From: Nitrospirota bacterium
GTDB lineage: Bacteria > Nitrospirota > Nitrospiria > SBBL01 > JAADHI01
Length of the DNA stretch: 64,000 nucleotides
Assembly: GCA_029261215.1 (NCBI GenBank)
Contig: JAJDBT010000050.1
Span: 1 to 64,000, forward strand
Reading direction: 5' to 3'
Shown here: piece by piece, positions 1 through 9,695 of the stretch
How the letters are laid out: every line of letters starts with the position of its first letter
Numbering within the stretch: position 1 is the first letter of the stretch
Position numbers and translations under genes: made by a program
The notes under the pieces: model-generated
Database searches by the model: none
Seen by the model: the letters and a program-made list of their open reading frames with translations, nothing else
Told to the model about the DNA's origin: nothing

Positions 1-30
1 AGCTGCCGCGTAAACCCGCTGCGCTGAGCT

Positions 31-77
31 CCTGATGTTTTAGTACGGGAAAAACCCGCCCAGACTAAAACATCAGG
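31..77. repeat. Perfect 14-bp inverted repeat (CCTGATGTTTTAGT ... ACTAAAACATCAGG) with nested CGGG-A5-CCCG hairpin
   Basis: Arms 31-44 and 64-77 are exact reverse complements; inner CGGG 46-49 / CCCG 55-58. Confidence 0.8.
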
Positions 78-259
78 CCCATTAAAAAGCGGACAACTCA
101 TGTGCTCTAAATCCGGACAACTCTATTTGCTTTTAACAGGAAAAACCGGCATACGCAACACAAGTCCCTTAAAGGAATCTCTCAGAAGAAAGCTGTTGAC
201 AAAAATAAAATTGGTATGGTACTAATCCACCAACTTTTCATATTTTCAAGGGAGGGATA

Positions 260-631
260 ATGAAAAAGGCGCGTGTAGGCATATTGCTGGGAATGGCCAT
301 TCTGCTTTCGTTCTTCTTCACGGGAGATCGTGCATCTGGATATTACGGCGACATGGTTTTGAACAGTAAAGCAGAAAAAAGGGGGATGCCACCTGTCGTT
401 TTCCCTCACTGGTACCACAGAGCAGAGTTTAAATGTAAAGTCTGTCATCCAGCAATCTTTGAAATGCGATCAGGCGCTAACGATATTGACATGAAAAAAA
501 TTATTATTGACGGTCAATTCTGTGGTAAATGCCACAACGGCACCATCTCCTGGAAACCCATCGAATGTGCCCGATGTCACTCTGGAACGCCAGGGATGAA
601 AACGGGCGTATTAGAAGGATTTCCTCAATAA
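260..631 (+). CDS. Periplasmic c7-type multihaem cytochrome c (three CxxCH)
   Basis: Signal peptide then CKVCH, CGKCH, CARCH with upstream His (FPHWYH). Confidence 0.85.
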   Translation: MKKARVGILLGMAILLSFFFTGDRASGYYGDMVLNSKAEKRGMPPVVFPHWYHRAEFKCKVCHPAIFEMRSGANDIDMKKIIIDGQFCGKCHNGTISWKPIECARCHSGTPGMKTGVLEGFPQ

Positions 632-691
632 ATTTAGAGAGGGATCGCCGAAACACCGATTCGTTATTGATCGATATTTGGAGGGGTTTTT

Positions 692-1387
692 ATGACCTGG
701 GCAAAAGGACGAAAAAGATCAGCATTTACGGGAATCCTTGTAGTGGCATTCTCACTGGTTTCCATCTATGCCTGCGTGAGACAGGCCAAGAGTGAAACTG
801 GAACTTCTGGAACACCTACAAAGGAATCACCCGTTGTCGTTGCGCAAGCAGCCGCGCCGATGCAAGTAGAAGAGAAAGAACTGGCTAAGGGAAACGCCCC
901 GCAATCACTCGTTGCGCCCCGGCCGGAAACAGGGATTCGCGTCTTTGAAAACCCACACAACTTACCGACCCCTGGACCTCCCTATAATAAGGAGAACTCT
1001 AATCCAGAGGTTGTCATGAAGAGCATCCCCAAAGAAGCCACGGGTCTTGAGGATTGGGTCAAGGCCTTTAAGGAAGATAAGATCAATCCCCATGAGTCAC
1101 TTGACTTGGATAAAAAACACAGTCCTCCTTTGAAGTTTGATGTTGAGATTCCTGCTGTTGGCTCCATGCCGAATGTCATTTTTCCCCATGAACCTCATAC
1201 CTATTGGCTAGATTGCACGAATTGCCATCCCGGTATTTTTATGATGAAAAAAGGTGGGAACCCGATCTCAATGGTCAAAATTGTGAATGGTGAATTTTGT
1301 GGCCGATGTCATGGCCGAGTGGCCTTCCCAATCGCCAACTGTACCCGTTGCCACGTCAAACCCAAAGAGGAAGCTTCCGCGAAATAA
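692..1387 (+). CDS. c7-type multihaem cytochrome c with long low-complexity N-terminal extension (three CxxCH)
   Basis: CTNCH, CGRCH, CTRCH; closely parallels the preceding cytochrome; hydrophobic N-terminus followed by YAC. Confidence 0.85.
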   Translation: MTWAKGRKRSAFTGILVVAFSLVSIYACVRQAKSETGTSGTPTKESPVVVAQAAAPMQVEEKELAKGNAPQSLVAPRPETGIRVFENPHNLPTPGPPYNKENSNPEVVMKSIPKEATGLEDWVKAFKEDKINPHESLDLDKKHSPPLKFDVEIPAVGSMPNVIFPHEPHTYWLDCTNCHPGIFMMKKGGNPISMVKIVNGEFCGRCHGRVAFPIANCTRCHVKPKEEASAK

Positions 1388-1411
1388 GCTTCTGTAAATG
1401 ATCTTTCAACT

Positions 1412-1453
1412 CTAAATGGCCCCTCAGAAAGAAATATCTGCGGGGCCATTTAG
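1412..1453 (+). terminator. Rho-independent terminator downstream of cytochrome pair
   Basis: CTAAATGGCCCC (1412-1423) / GGGGCCATTTAG (1442-1453) 12-bp stem plus inner CAGA/TCTG, followed by TATTTTTT. Confidence 0.85.
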
Positions 1454-1479
1454 TATTTTTTGAGTCTTTTCTCACTTAT

Positions 1480-2298
1480 ATGAAATTACAAATTACGCTT
1501 AATTTACTCATCGTCATTTTATTGAACACCGCTTCCTTTGCAGGGGTTCTCGACAAAACAGATGCGGCTCGGGAAAAATTGCTGGGCCCTGTTAAGACCG
1601 TTCATGTAGAAATTTCAAAAATAAAAGATGTAGAGGGGAAATGGATCGAAGAAGCCCCGATGCCCTGGCTTTCAACAACCTACGACCCTCAAGGCCACCG
1701 AATTGAAGAAGTGCAAATCTACACAAATCCCGCACTGAATTTCACGTCTGTTTTTACTTATGACACCCGAGGAGCTTTAAGAGAAGGCATCGAGTACGAT
1801 GCAAACAAAAAAGTCGCATTCAAGTGGGTTTATTCATATGATCCGACGCTCAGTCAAGTTGAGGAAAGCCGCTCTCAGCCTGATGGCACTTTTTTTTCAA
1901 AGACAACCTATACCTATGACACGAATGGAAACCTTGAAGAAGAAAACCGCTTTCCACCTCATTCTAAAAACCACTTTAAATGGGTTTACAAATATGATTC
2001 ATCAGGTCACAAACTTGAAGAATCTCACTACTTGATTCGTTCTGGCATCCGGCCAGATCGCACAGAAAAATCCCTTAACTCCAAACGAGTATTTGAATAT
2101 GACCGAAAAGGGAGAATCACAAAAGAAACCCATTACGATGGCACTGGCAACCCCCTCTCGATTAAAAAGTTTGAGTATACCTTTGATAAGAACGGAAACT
2201 GGATTTCCCAAACAGCACTAGAATCACGTGAAACGCCGGGTAAAGGGCCTTTTGGGCCAACAGAAATCACACATCGTAAAATCACATATCACCCATGA
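1480..2298 (+). CDS. Secreted YD/RHS-like repeat protein
   Basis: Signal peptide; repeated YDxxG / TYTYDTNGNLEEE type motifs. Confidence 0.6.
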   Translation: MKLQITLNLLIVILLNTASFAGVLDKTDAAREKLLGPVKTVHVEISKIKDVEGKWIEEAPMPWLSTTYDPQGHRIEEVQIYTNPALNFTSVFTYDTRGALREGIEYDANKKVAFKWVYSYDPTLSQVEESRSQPDGTFFSKTTYTYDTNGNLEEENRFPPHSKNHFKWVYKYDSSGHKLEESHYLIRSGIRPDRTEKSLNSKRVFEYDRKGRITKETHYDGTGNPLSIKKFEYTFDKNGNWISQTALESRETPGKGPFGPTEITHRKITYHP

Positions 2299-3449
2299 TG
2301 GGATCTCAATTGAACCTTTTTCATCGCACTTTAAAATATCTGTTACTTAATATATCTCTTTTTCTTTTAACCTTTCTCCAACCCTTGAGTCTCTCCGCAG
2401 CACCCCCCAACAACACAAATGCTTCAGAGCAAAACGTTGCGGACACGTCACTATGGGAGCATTACTCTTTGTTTTCGATTGTGAGAGCCCTGGCCTTTGA
2501 TGGAACAACGCTTTGGGTCGGCACAGCAAATGGACTGCTTCGTTACGACCTTTCGAGTGGGACGCAACAAGTGTATACGGCAAAAGATGGCCTGCTCTCC
2601 AACATCATCCACACGCTCACAATTGCACCGAATGGGGATGTCTGGGTGGGGACCATTGGCGGAGGTTTAAGTCGTCTCCACAAAGGGAAATGGCTGACAT
2701 ACACGCCCTATGGCGCAGGATCGACCGCTTCTTATGGAAAAGACTGGCAGGCGTATACAATGGGAAAAGGACTGGGTGATTTGTGGGTCTACGGCATTCA
2801 TTTTGACCCATCAGGAACAATGTGGGTTGCGACCTGGAAAGGGGTCAGCGTCTTTGACGGGAAGGCCTTCCACACCTATACCACCGAAGACGGACTGATC
2901 GATAAATGGGTCTATACGATCTCGCAAGATCGAAAAGGCAACTTCTGGTTTGGGACTGAAGCGGGAGTCAGCCGCTTTAATGGAAAGACCTGGCGGAGCT
3001 GGGACAACAAAGACGGTGTTGGCGCGAACATTGCGATGAATACACCAGACATGGCAAAAGGCTTGCCCTTCACACCCAAACATCACGCCGGTGACCATAA
3101 ACCCCTTTCATACAATCCAAACTATATCGTCTCCTCTGTCATTGATTTAAATGATCACCTTTGGGTCGGCACACTGGGTGCCGGGCTTTCTCATTTTGAC
3201 GGGAAAAACTGGCGGAGTTATTCAGATCAAGATGGTTTGACGGGAAACATGGTTCACGCACTCAAGTTCGATTCAAAAGGCATTTTATGGATCGGAACAG
3301 ACGGGGGCGTCAGCCGCTTCGACGGCAAAACATTTTCAAACCTGACAAAAAAAGACGGAATTGGAGCGGTTTTTTCCATCGAAATTGACCATCAGGGTCA
3401 TAAATGGTTTGGCTCTTTTGGTGGCGTCAGTCAATATAGAGGACAATAA
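2295..3449 (+). CDS. Secreted two-component-regulator-type propeller protein (no kinase domain)
   Basis: Repeated WVGTxxGLxRYD / LWIGTDGGVSRFDGK blades; signal peptide. Confidence 0.8.
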   Translation: MMGSQLNLFHRTLKYLLLNISLFLLTFLQPLSLSAAPPNNTNASEQNVADTSLWEHYSLFSIVRALAFDGTTLWVGTANGLLRYDLSSGTQQVYTAKDGLLSNIIHTLTIAPNGDVWVGTIGGGLSRLHKGKWLTYTPYGAGSTASYGKDWQAYTMGKGLGDLWVYGIHFDPSGTMWVATWKGVSVFDGKAFHTYTTEDGLIDKWVYTISQDRKGNFWFGTEAGVSRFNGKTWRSWDNKDGVGANIAMNTPDMAKGLPFTPKHHAGDHKPLSYNPNYIVSSVIDLNDHLWVGTLGAGLSHFDGKNWRSYSDQDGLTGNMVHALKFDSKGILWIGTDGGVSRFDGKTFSNLTKKDGIGAVFSIEIDHQGHKWFGSFGGVSQYRGQ

Positions 3450-4030
3450 TGGACAAAACAAAAGCAGAACTACTTGTTAGCGATACAATAAAAGAAAGCA
3501 TTCGGATTAAAGAGACGCTTCGTAATACCATGACCCCTTTAATTGCAGAAGTCGCCCAATCCATTTCTAATGCCATCTCAGCGGGTGGAAAACTCATTCT
3601 TTTTGGAAACGGCGGGAGCGCAGGAGATGCGCAGCACATCGCGGCAGAACTGGTCGGTCGATTTGAAATAGAAAGATGCGCGATGCCCGCAATTGCCCTG
3701 ACCACCAACACCTCCACACTCACCGCCATTGGCAACGACTACGGTTATGACCGGATTTTTTCCCGACAGGTTGAAGCCTTGGCCAATGCAGGGGATGTCG
3801 TTATCGGAATCAGCACGAGCGGGAACTCCCCAAATGTGATTGAAGCTATCCGTATGGCCCACAAAAAAAAGGCCATCACCGTAGGACTGACAGGCGAAAA
3901 AGGTGGATTGCTTGCCGAAGAATGTACTTATTGCCTAAAAGTCCCTTCTTCACGTACAGCACGTATCCAGGAATCACACATCATGATTGGGCATCTCCTT
4001 TGCCTGCTCATTGAGCAGGATCTGGCATAA
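3449..4030 (+). CDS. gmhA: Phosphoheptose isomerase (SIS domain)
   Basis: FGNGGSAGDAQHIAAELVGRF and GISTSGNSPNV motifs. Confidence 0.88.
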   Translation: MDKTKAELLVSDTIKESIRIKETLRNTMTPLIAEVAQSISNAISAGGKLILFGNGGSAGDAQHIAAELVGRFEIERCAMPAIALTTNTSTLTAIGNDYGYDRIFSRQVEALANAGDVVIGISTSGNSPNVIEAIRMAHKKKAITVGLTGEKGGLLAEECTYCLKVPSSRTARIQESHIMIGHLLCLLIEQDLA

Positions 4031-4045
4031 ATTGCCCCCATACTG

Positions 4046-4786
4046 ATGCCACAACAGACCACAGCCGGCACGCTCTACATTGTGAGTACCCCAATCGGGA
4101 ATCTGGAAGATATCACCCTGCGTGCGATTCGCATCCTGAAAGAAGTCACGACGATCGCAGCGGAAGACACACGCCAAACCGGAAAACTGCTCGCACATTA
4201 TCAAATAAAAACCCCGATGACCAGTTATCACGATTTTAATAAGGAAGAGAAAACCCCTGTTTTTATCCACAGATTACAGGAAGGCGCGTCCTTCGCACTT
4301 GTTTCCGATGCTGGCACACCCACCCTTTCGGACCCCGGATACTATTTAATCAAAACCGCCCTCTCAATGGGCATTCCCGTCAGCCCTCTGCCGGGCCCGG
4401 CCGCAGCGATTGCGGCCCTCTCTGTTTCGGGCCTGCCCACAGATCGTTTTATTTTTGAAGGGTTTTTAGCCCGAAAAAAAGGAAAACGGGACAAACAACT
4501 CGAAGCCCTCAAAGACGATCCGAGAACACTCATTTTTTATGAGTCTCCCTATCGGATTGTTTCGCTGCTTGAAGCCATTCACACGCTCTATGGCCCTGAA
4601 CGACACATTGTGATCGCAAGAGAGCTGACCAAGGTCTTTGAAGAAATAATACGCGGCACAGTTTTAGAAGTCCTCCAGGGGCTGAAGGAAAAAAAATTTC
4701 GCGGCGAAGCAACGATCCTCGTGGAAGGACATCAACCTCTAAAAAAAACCAGAAAAAAAATGGCGGAGGGAGAACGCTTTCGTTGA
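4046..4786 (+). CDS. rsmI: 16S rRNA (cytidine1402-2'-O)-methyltransferase
   Basis: LYIVSTPIGNLEDITLRAIRIL, AEDTR, SDAGTPTLSDPG, PLPGPAA motifs. Confidence 0.92.
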   Translation: MPQQTTAGTLYIVSTPIGNLEDITLRAIRILKEVTTIAAEDTRQTGKLLAHYQIKTPMTSYHDFNKEEKTPVFIHRLQEGASFALVSDAGTPTLSDPGYYLIKTALSMGIPVSPLPGPAAAIAALSVSGLPTDRFIFEGFLARKKGKRDKQLEALKDDPRTLIFYESPYRIVSLLEAIHTLYGPERHIVIARELTKVFEEIIRGTVLEVLQGLKEKKFRGEATILVEGHQPLKKTRKKMAEGERFR

Positions 4787-4833
4787 ACCAACGATTTATA
4801 AAATAGTAGATATCTGAGGGAAAATACCATGAA

Positions 4834-6138
4834 CTACTGAAGCACCTGACGCATAATCACGCGATTGCGGCCGGAAGCTTTTGCTTTATAAACCGCTTGA
4901 TCTGCGGCAGAAAACAATCCTGAAAAATCACACCTAAAATCCAGGGGAAGGGTTGCAACACCAAAACTACCCGTCACTTCAACACCCCCTGGACGAAGCC
5001 CTTCCATCATCGACCTTAGATATTCTGCTTTTTCCATCGCCTTCACTTCGTCACAATACGACAAAATAATCAGAAATTCCTCACCCCCAAACCGAACGGT
5101 GATGTCTTCCTCTCTAAAAGTCTCATTTAAGAGATCTCCCACGCTGGACAAGACCAGATCTCCGACAGTGTGACCGTGGGTATCATTCACCTCTTTAAAG
5201 TGATCCAGATCGATTAAAATCATACTGAGCGGGATTTTATGTCGATAAGCCTCATTAATCTTTTTAGGGGCCACTTCCATCAAAAAATGTCGGTTATTCA
5301 CTTTTGTAAGTGAATCTGTCATGGCCATCTCCAACAACTGCTCCTGCTGGGAACGCACCTGATCGACCAGCTTTTTATTCGTAATGAGGTTTCTGACTCT
5401 TGCAATCAATTCCTCATCTATGACCGGCTTAGAAACATAATCATTGACGCCCGCGCGAAATAATTCGATACGACGGGCCACATCATCCAGGCCAGTTAAG
5501 GCTAAAATAGGAATCGCCCCGTACTCATTGTTCATCCCGCGCAGGATCCGGGTAAAGGCAATCCCGCTCATTCCCTCTCTCAACATCACATCCGTCACAA
5601 CCAATTCATAATGGTTGGCATCCAGGGCTTCCAGCGCATCTTCCGCCTGTGTAAAATGATGAACCTGCAAACCAAGTCCTTCCAAAACATGCATTGTTTT
5701 TGCCGCAACGACCAGACTGTCCTCAACGTACAAAATCAGACCGGAAACCGTCTTACTACCCTGGACTTTTTCAGTAAATGTCCTTAAATAGTCTGCTAGC
5801 TTATCGAAGTCATCTTTATGAAAAATTTCCGTCACACCCGCAGCGGTCGCTTTTTCCAAAATATCTTTATCTTCCGTTGAAGTAATCATAAACGCGGGAA
5901 GGTGCGCATTCTGCTTTTGGCTACGAAGATGCGAGCAAAAGGTTTCTCCGGTCATATCCGGAAGAAACATTGCAAAAATAACCACTTCAAAACCGGCCTC
6001 GGAAAGCAGAGACAAGCCTTCCTGTCCTGTTTTGGAAAAAATAACCTCGTAACCCAAATCTCCAAGCTGCATCTTCATCAGCTGCTGATATAAAATAGAA
6101 GGCTCAATCACAAGGGCTTTCAATTTTCCGGAAATCAT
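4834..6138 (-). CDS. REC-REC-GGDEF diguanylate cyclase, PleD-like
   Basis: Two receiver domains, GGEEF active site, REED I-site five residues before GGEEF. Confidence 0.88.
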   Translation of the reverse strand: MISGKLKALVIEPSILYQQLMKMQLGDLGYEVIFSKTGQEGLSLLSEAGFEVVIFAMFLPDMTGETFCSHLRSQKQNAHLPAFMITSTEDKDILEKATAAGVTEIFHKDDFDKLADYLRTFTEKVQGSKTVSGLILYVEDSLVVAAKTMHVLEGLGLQVHHFTQAEDALEALDANHYELVVTDVMLREGMSGIAFTRILRGMNNEYGAIPILALTGLDDVARRIELFRAGVNDYVSKPVIDEELIARVRNLITNKKLVDQVRSQQEQLLEMAMTDSLTKVNNRHFLMEVAPKKINEAYRHKIPLSMILIDLDHFKEVNDTHGHTVGDLVLSSVGDLLNETFREEDITVRFGGEEFLIILSYCDEVKAMEKAEYLRSMMEGLRPGGVEVTGSFGVATLPLDFRCDFSGLFSAADQAVYKAKASGRNRVIMRQVLQ

Positions 6139-6465
6139 TTAATCCTACCCTGGAGACACAAACGAAGAAAAAGACATGTGCTTTATCTTAAGGGAAGCCT
6201 GTTTTAAAACAGTTCTCCTTTTTATCTGTAGAATATTATAGCAGTGATCTCATTTTTAGGAATTTTTCACCATGAAACACCTGTTTTTGTAGGTTTTTAT
6301 AGGAAGGGAACGACGAAAGGAGCAAGGCCTTTTTTAAGACGATTTACAGATCGCTTCGTCATCTTCAAGTATTTATTCTAAAAAATACGGGAGTGATGTT
6401 TACAACAAGAGAAGATGTTCAGCGAATAGATAGAACGAGGGAGAGGGAATCAGAAAATTCAGATC

Positions 6466-7083
6466 TTAAGGAACAGAACCATTGCCCTCATTTTCGATTT
6501 TGGAGGAGAAATCCCCAAGCGGAAGCATCGGAGCCTCCTCTTCTTCGCTCGCTTCATCTGCAATTTCTGAAAACTCTTTTAAAGTAGGGAGTGAGGATAA
6601 ATCGGGCAAACCCAGGTATGTTAGAAATGTGCGTGTTGTGCCATACAGCATCGGTCGGCCTGCAACTTCTTTTCGACCCACAATCTTAATCAGTTTTCGA
6701 TCCAGCAAGGTTTTAAGCACCCCCGCAGCATCTACTCCTCGGATCATCTCTATTTCGCCACGGGTCACAGGTTGTTTATAAGCAACAATCGCCAAGGTTT
6801 CAAGACCAGGCTTGGAAAGACGGGAAGCCGCCCTGGCCAGCTCCATTTCCTTAATCCAGGGTGCAAGATCACTCCGCGTCACAAACTGATAACCCCCCGC
6901 GACTTCAACCAGGTGAAACCCCCGATTGGACAACATAAATTCCTGCTCCAGCTGCAGCAAGAGGGCCTTGATTCGGCTTTTATCGATGCCATCAAACACG
7001 CCATGCATACGGTCGAGCGTAAGCGGATCGGATGAGACAAAGAGCAGGGCCTCAAGGATGGGTTTTATTTCATGATCTTCCAA
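6466..7083 (-). CDS. scpB: Segregation and condensation protein B
   Basis: LETLAIVAYKQPVTRGEIEMIRGVDAAGVLKTLLDRKLIKIVGRKEVAGRPMLYGTT. Confidence 0.92.
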   Translation of the reverse strand: MEDHEIKPILEALLFVSSDPLTLDRMHGVFDGIDKSRIKALLLQLEQEFMLSNRGFHLVEVAGGYQFVTRSDLAPWIKEMELARAASRLSKPGLETLAIVAYKQPVTRGEIEMIRGVDAAGVLKTLLDRKLIKIVGRKEVAGRPMLYGTTRTFLTYLGLPDLSSLPTLKEFSEIADEASEEEEAPMLPLGDFSSKIENEGNGSVP

Positions 7084-7804
7084 AGTTTTTTGTCTTGATT
7101 AAACGAAGTGAACCAAACAGGTCTGGCTGAATAATGCGAATGAGTCCCAAACGTGTCACCTCAAGCAAGGCTAAAAAGGTCACAATAATCGCATGCCGTG
7201 AAAAGGACGCGGAAAAAAGGGATTCAAATAACAGACTTTCAACCGATTCCATCTCATCCAGAATCAGCTGCATTTTTTCTTTGACCGTGAGCGTTTCCGC
7301 GGTCACCTGCATCACCACAGGGTCTGGGCTGCGGGCCAGAAGATCATTTAAGGCAGCCATTAAATCATAGAGATTCAGGTCTGAAATCGGAATTTCTTCA
7401 GGTAAGAGTTCAGGCCCCGGAGTCTCCCCTCTTGGAAAAATATCACGCCAAATGGCTTCCCGCGCTTCAAGATCTTCCGAAGCCTCCTTAAATCGTTGAT
7501 ATTCCAAAAGCCGCGCAACAAGATCAACACGCGGGTCGTCATCTATCTCTTCCCCCGATTCCGGGACAGGCAGCAACATTTTTGATTTGATATGGATCAA
7601 CGTGGCCGCCATCACGAGAAATTCACCGGCGACAGAGAGGTTCAGAGACTGCATCAAATCGAGTGTTTGAAGATACTGTTCGGTAATCAGCGCGATCGGA
7701 ATGTCATAGATATCGATTTCATTTTTTTTGATCAAATGGAGCAGCAGTTCAAGCGGACCTTCAAATCTTTCCAGTTTTATTTCGTAACTCGCGTCAACGA
7801 TCAT
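7070..7804 (-). CDS. scpA: Segregation and condensation protein A
   Basis: FEGPLELLLHLIKKNEIDIYDIPIALITEQYL; overlaps scpB. Confidence 0.92.
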   Translation of the reverse strand: MIVDASYEIKLERFEGPLELLLHLIKKNEIDIYDIPIALITEQYLQTLDLMQSLNLSVAGEFLVMAATLIHIKSKMLLPVPESGEEIDDDPRVDLVARLLEYQRFKEASEDLEAREAIWRDIFPRGETPGPELLPEEIPISDLNLYDLMAALNDLLARSPDPVVMQVTAETLTVKEKMQLILDEMESVESLLFESLFSASFSRHAIIVTFLALLEVTRLGLIRIIQPDLFGSLRLIKTKNFGRS

Positions 7805-7960
7805 ATCACTCCCTGAACATCCGCAAATGAACCTGTTTTGATCCTATAGTCACAAAATGAAAAATCAACAAAAAAACAAGGGATAGTGGATGAGAAAACA
7901 TTGAGGCTCAATATAGTGCGTTTTTATTTAAAAAGCAACTTCGAAAAAAATGAAAAGGGG

Positions 7961-8497
7961 TTAGATAATCCCCGCAAGTAAGGCCTTGGCATATTCAAGA
8001 TCTGCTTCCCGAACCACCATGCGTACCCCGCCAGGGACGGGAGAGGCGCCAGGGCCAAAGATCCCGATGTCTTCAGATTGAATGAGGTAAGGGATTTCAG
8101 CCTGTTTCAAAATTTCACCGACCATTTCCGCTTCGATCCGGGAAGAAAAAAGGTGCAATTTTATAAAATTTAAAGGTTCGTTCGACGGAACGTTTTGTTT
8201 GACTTCGGAAGCCATTCGTTTCTTCTTCAGATCGGCACTCTGATGTCTGCGCTTCGCCTTTCGAAAATCGATCACATTTGGAAGTCCCTCAGGCGATTCA
8301 CTCGTGTCATCAAGCAACAGAGGCTCAACTGAAGATCTCAAGACCCCATCAAGGGGTGTTAAAACAAGACGTCCATCCGCTTGCACATCACAGACAAACT
8401 GTTCAACATTCGCTGGAATCAGGTCTTTAGGAAAAACAATATTGTTTTGATCGACGGGTAGGATGATTCGCTTTTCGGACGACATAGACCTCCTCAA
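7961..8497 (-). CDS. DUF2007-like (putative signal transducing) protein
   Basis: C-terminus IKLHLFSSRIEAEMVGEILKQAEIPYLIQS...VVREADLEYAKALL. Confidence 0.6.
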   Translation of the reverse strand: MRRSMSSEKRIILPVDQNNIVFPKDLIPANVEQFVCDVQADGRLVLTPLDGVLRSSVEPLLLDDTSESPEGLPNVIDFRKAKRRHQSADLKKKRMASEVKQNVPSNEPLNFIKLHLFSSRIEAEMVGEILKQAEIPYLIQSEDIGIFGPGASPVPGGVRMVVREADLEYAKALLAGII

Positions 8498-8653
8498 TTG
8501 AAACCTGTTGAGTTTAACCTTCCCCTTCTCAAGCTGTCAAGAAAAGGAGGCACCTTCCCGATACCTCAAGACACGCATCTTGAAAACAGCCACGCCCCCC
8601 TAAGGCCCTCCAGATTCAACACAATAAAATAGGGGAAGCGGAGTAACAAGACC

Positions 8654-9502
8654 TTATTTGATAAAGGTACCGTTTTGATATTCTCTCAGGGCCGTTTTGA
8701 TTTCGTCATCTGTATTCATCACAATCGGGCCGTGCCAGGCCACCGGCTCCCCGATTGGCTTGCCGGAAACCAACAAAAAGCGCACGGCCGCGTCATGTGT
8801 TGTGATTCGAACCGTATCCCCATCCTCGAAAAGAATGACCTGTTCTTTAGGCACAAACACTGAAGCGCTATCGCCAAAAACCGCTTCTCCTTCAATGACA
8901 TACGTAAAAACCGTGTGTCCTCCCGGGACGGAAATATCGAAAGTCGTCCCGGCCTGAATTGAAATATCAAGATACTCAGGGTTGGTGATAATCTCCTGCA
9001 CCGGCCCTTTCACCCCCGCCACTTCCCCGCAAATCACCTTAATGTTGACGCCTTCTTTTGGCGAAACGGTCGGGATGCTTGCTTCCGGCACCTCTTGATA
9101 ACGCGGCGGCATCATTTTATGTGAAGCAGGCAGGTTGGACCAAAGCTGAAAACCCCAGAGTCCCGGTTTTGAGATTTGCGGCATTTCTTCATGGACGATG
9201 CCGCTGCCAGCAGTCATCCATTGAATGTCACCGCGATTAATCACGCCTTTGTTTCCCATGCTGTCCCGGTGTGCAACCGAACCTTGAAGCACGTAGGTGA
9301 TGGTTTCAATCCCCCGGTGAGGATGCATCGGGAAACCCGCCATATAATCATCGGGGTGATCCGAGTGAAAATCGTCCATTAACAGAAAGGGATCAAAAAG
9401 CGGCATTTCAGGGTTTCCAAAAACACGCTTCAAACGAACGCCTGCCCCTTCCATCGTTGCTTTGGCGCTTAAGATTTTTTTTATTTTGCGTGTGGTTTTC
9501 AC
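8654..9502 (-). CDS. Pirin family protein
   Basis: DPFLLMDDFHSDHPDDYMAGFPMHPHRGIETITYVLQGSVAHRDSMGN. Confidence 0.92.
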   Translation of the reverse strand: MKTTRKIKKILSAKATMEGAGVRLKRVFGNPEMPLFDPFLLMDDFHSDHPDDYMAGFPMHPHRGIETITYVLQGSVAHRDSMGNKGVINRGDIQWMTAGSGIVHEEMPQISKPGLWGFQLWSNLPASHKMMPPRYQEVPEASIPTVSPKEGVNIKVICGEVAGVKGPVQEIITNPEYLDISIQAGTTFDISVPGGHTVFTYVIEGEAVFGDSASVFVPKEQVILFEDGDTVRITTHDAAVRFLLVSGKPIGEPVAWHGPIVMNTDDEIKTALREYQNGTFIK

Positions 9503-9695
9503 AAGGCACCTCCCACTAAATCCGGGTTGCGTTTTTCAGAGCTTTCCCAAGACCCCTAAAAATAAACCCGCATTTGCCTGGCGACAAATATAATCAAGGC
9601 AATAAAAGCCAGTTTGATTAAAATCAAATAGAAAAAATTCGGTAATTTTGTCATCAGACCTTTATCTTACCGGAGCGTGATCGCTCTCTGCAATT

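Noticed and set aside
529-795. 88-aa plus-strand ORF between the cytochromes
   Set aside because: Overlaps both cytochrome genes in another frame, no own ribosome site or motif.
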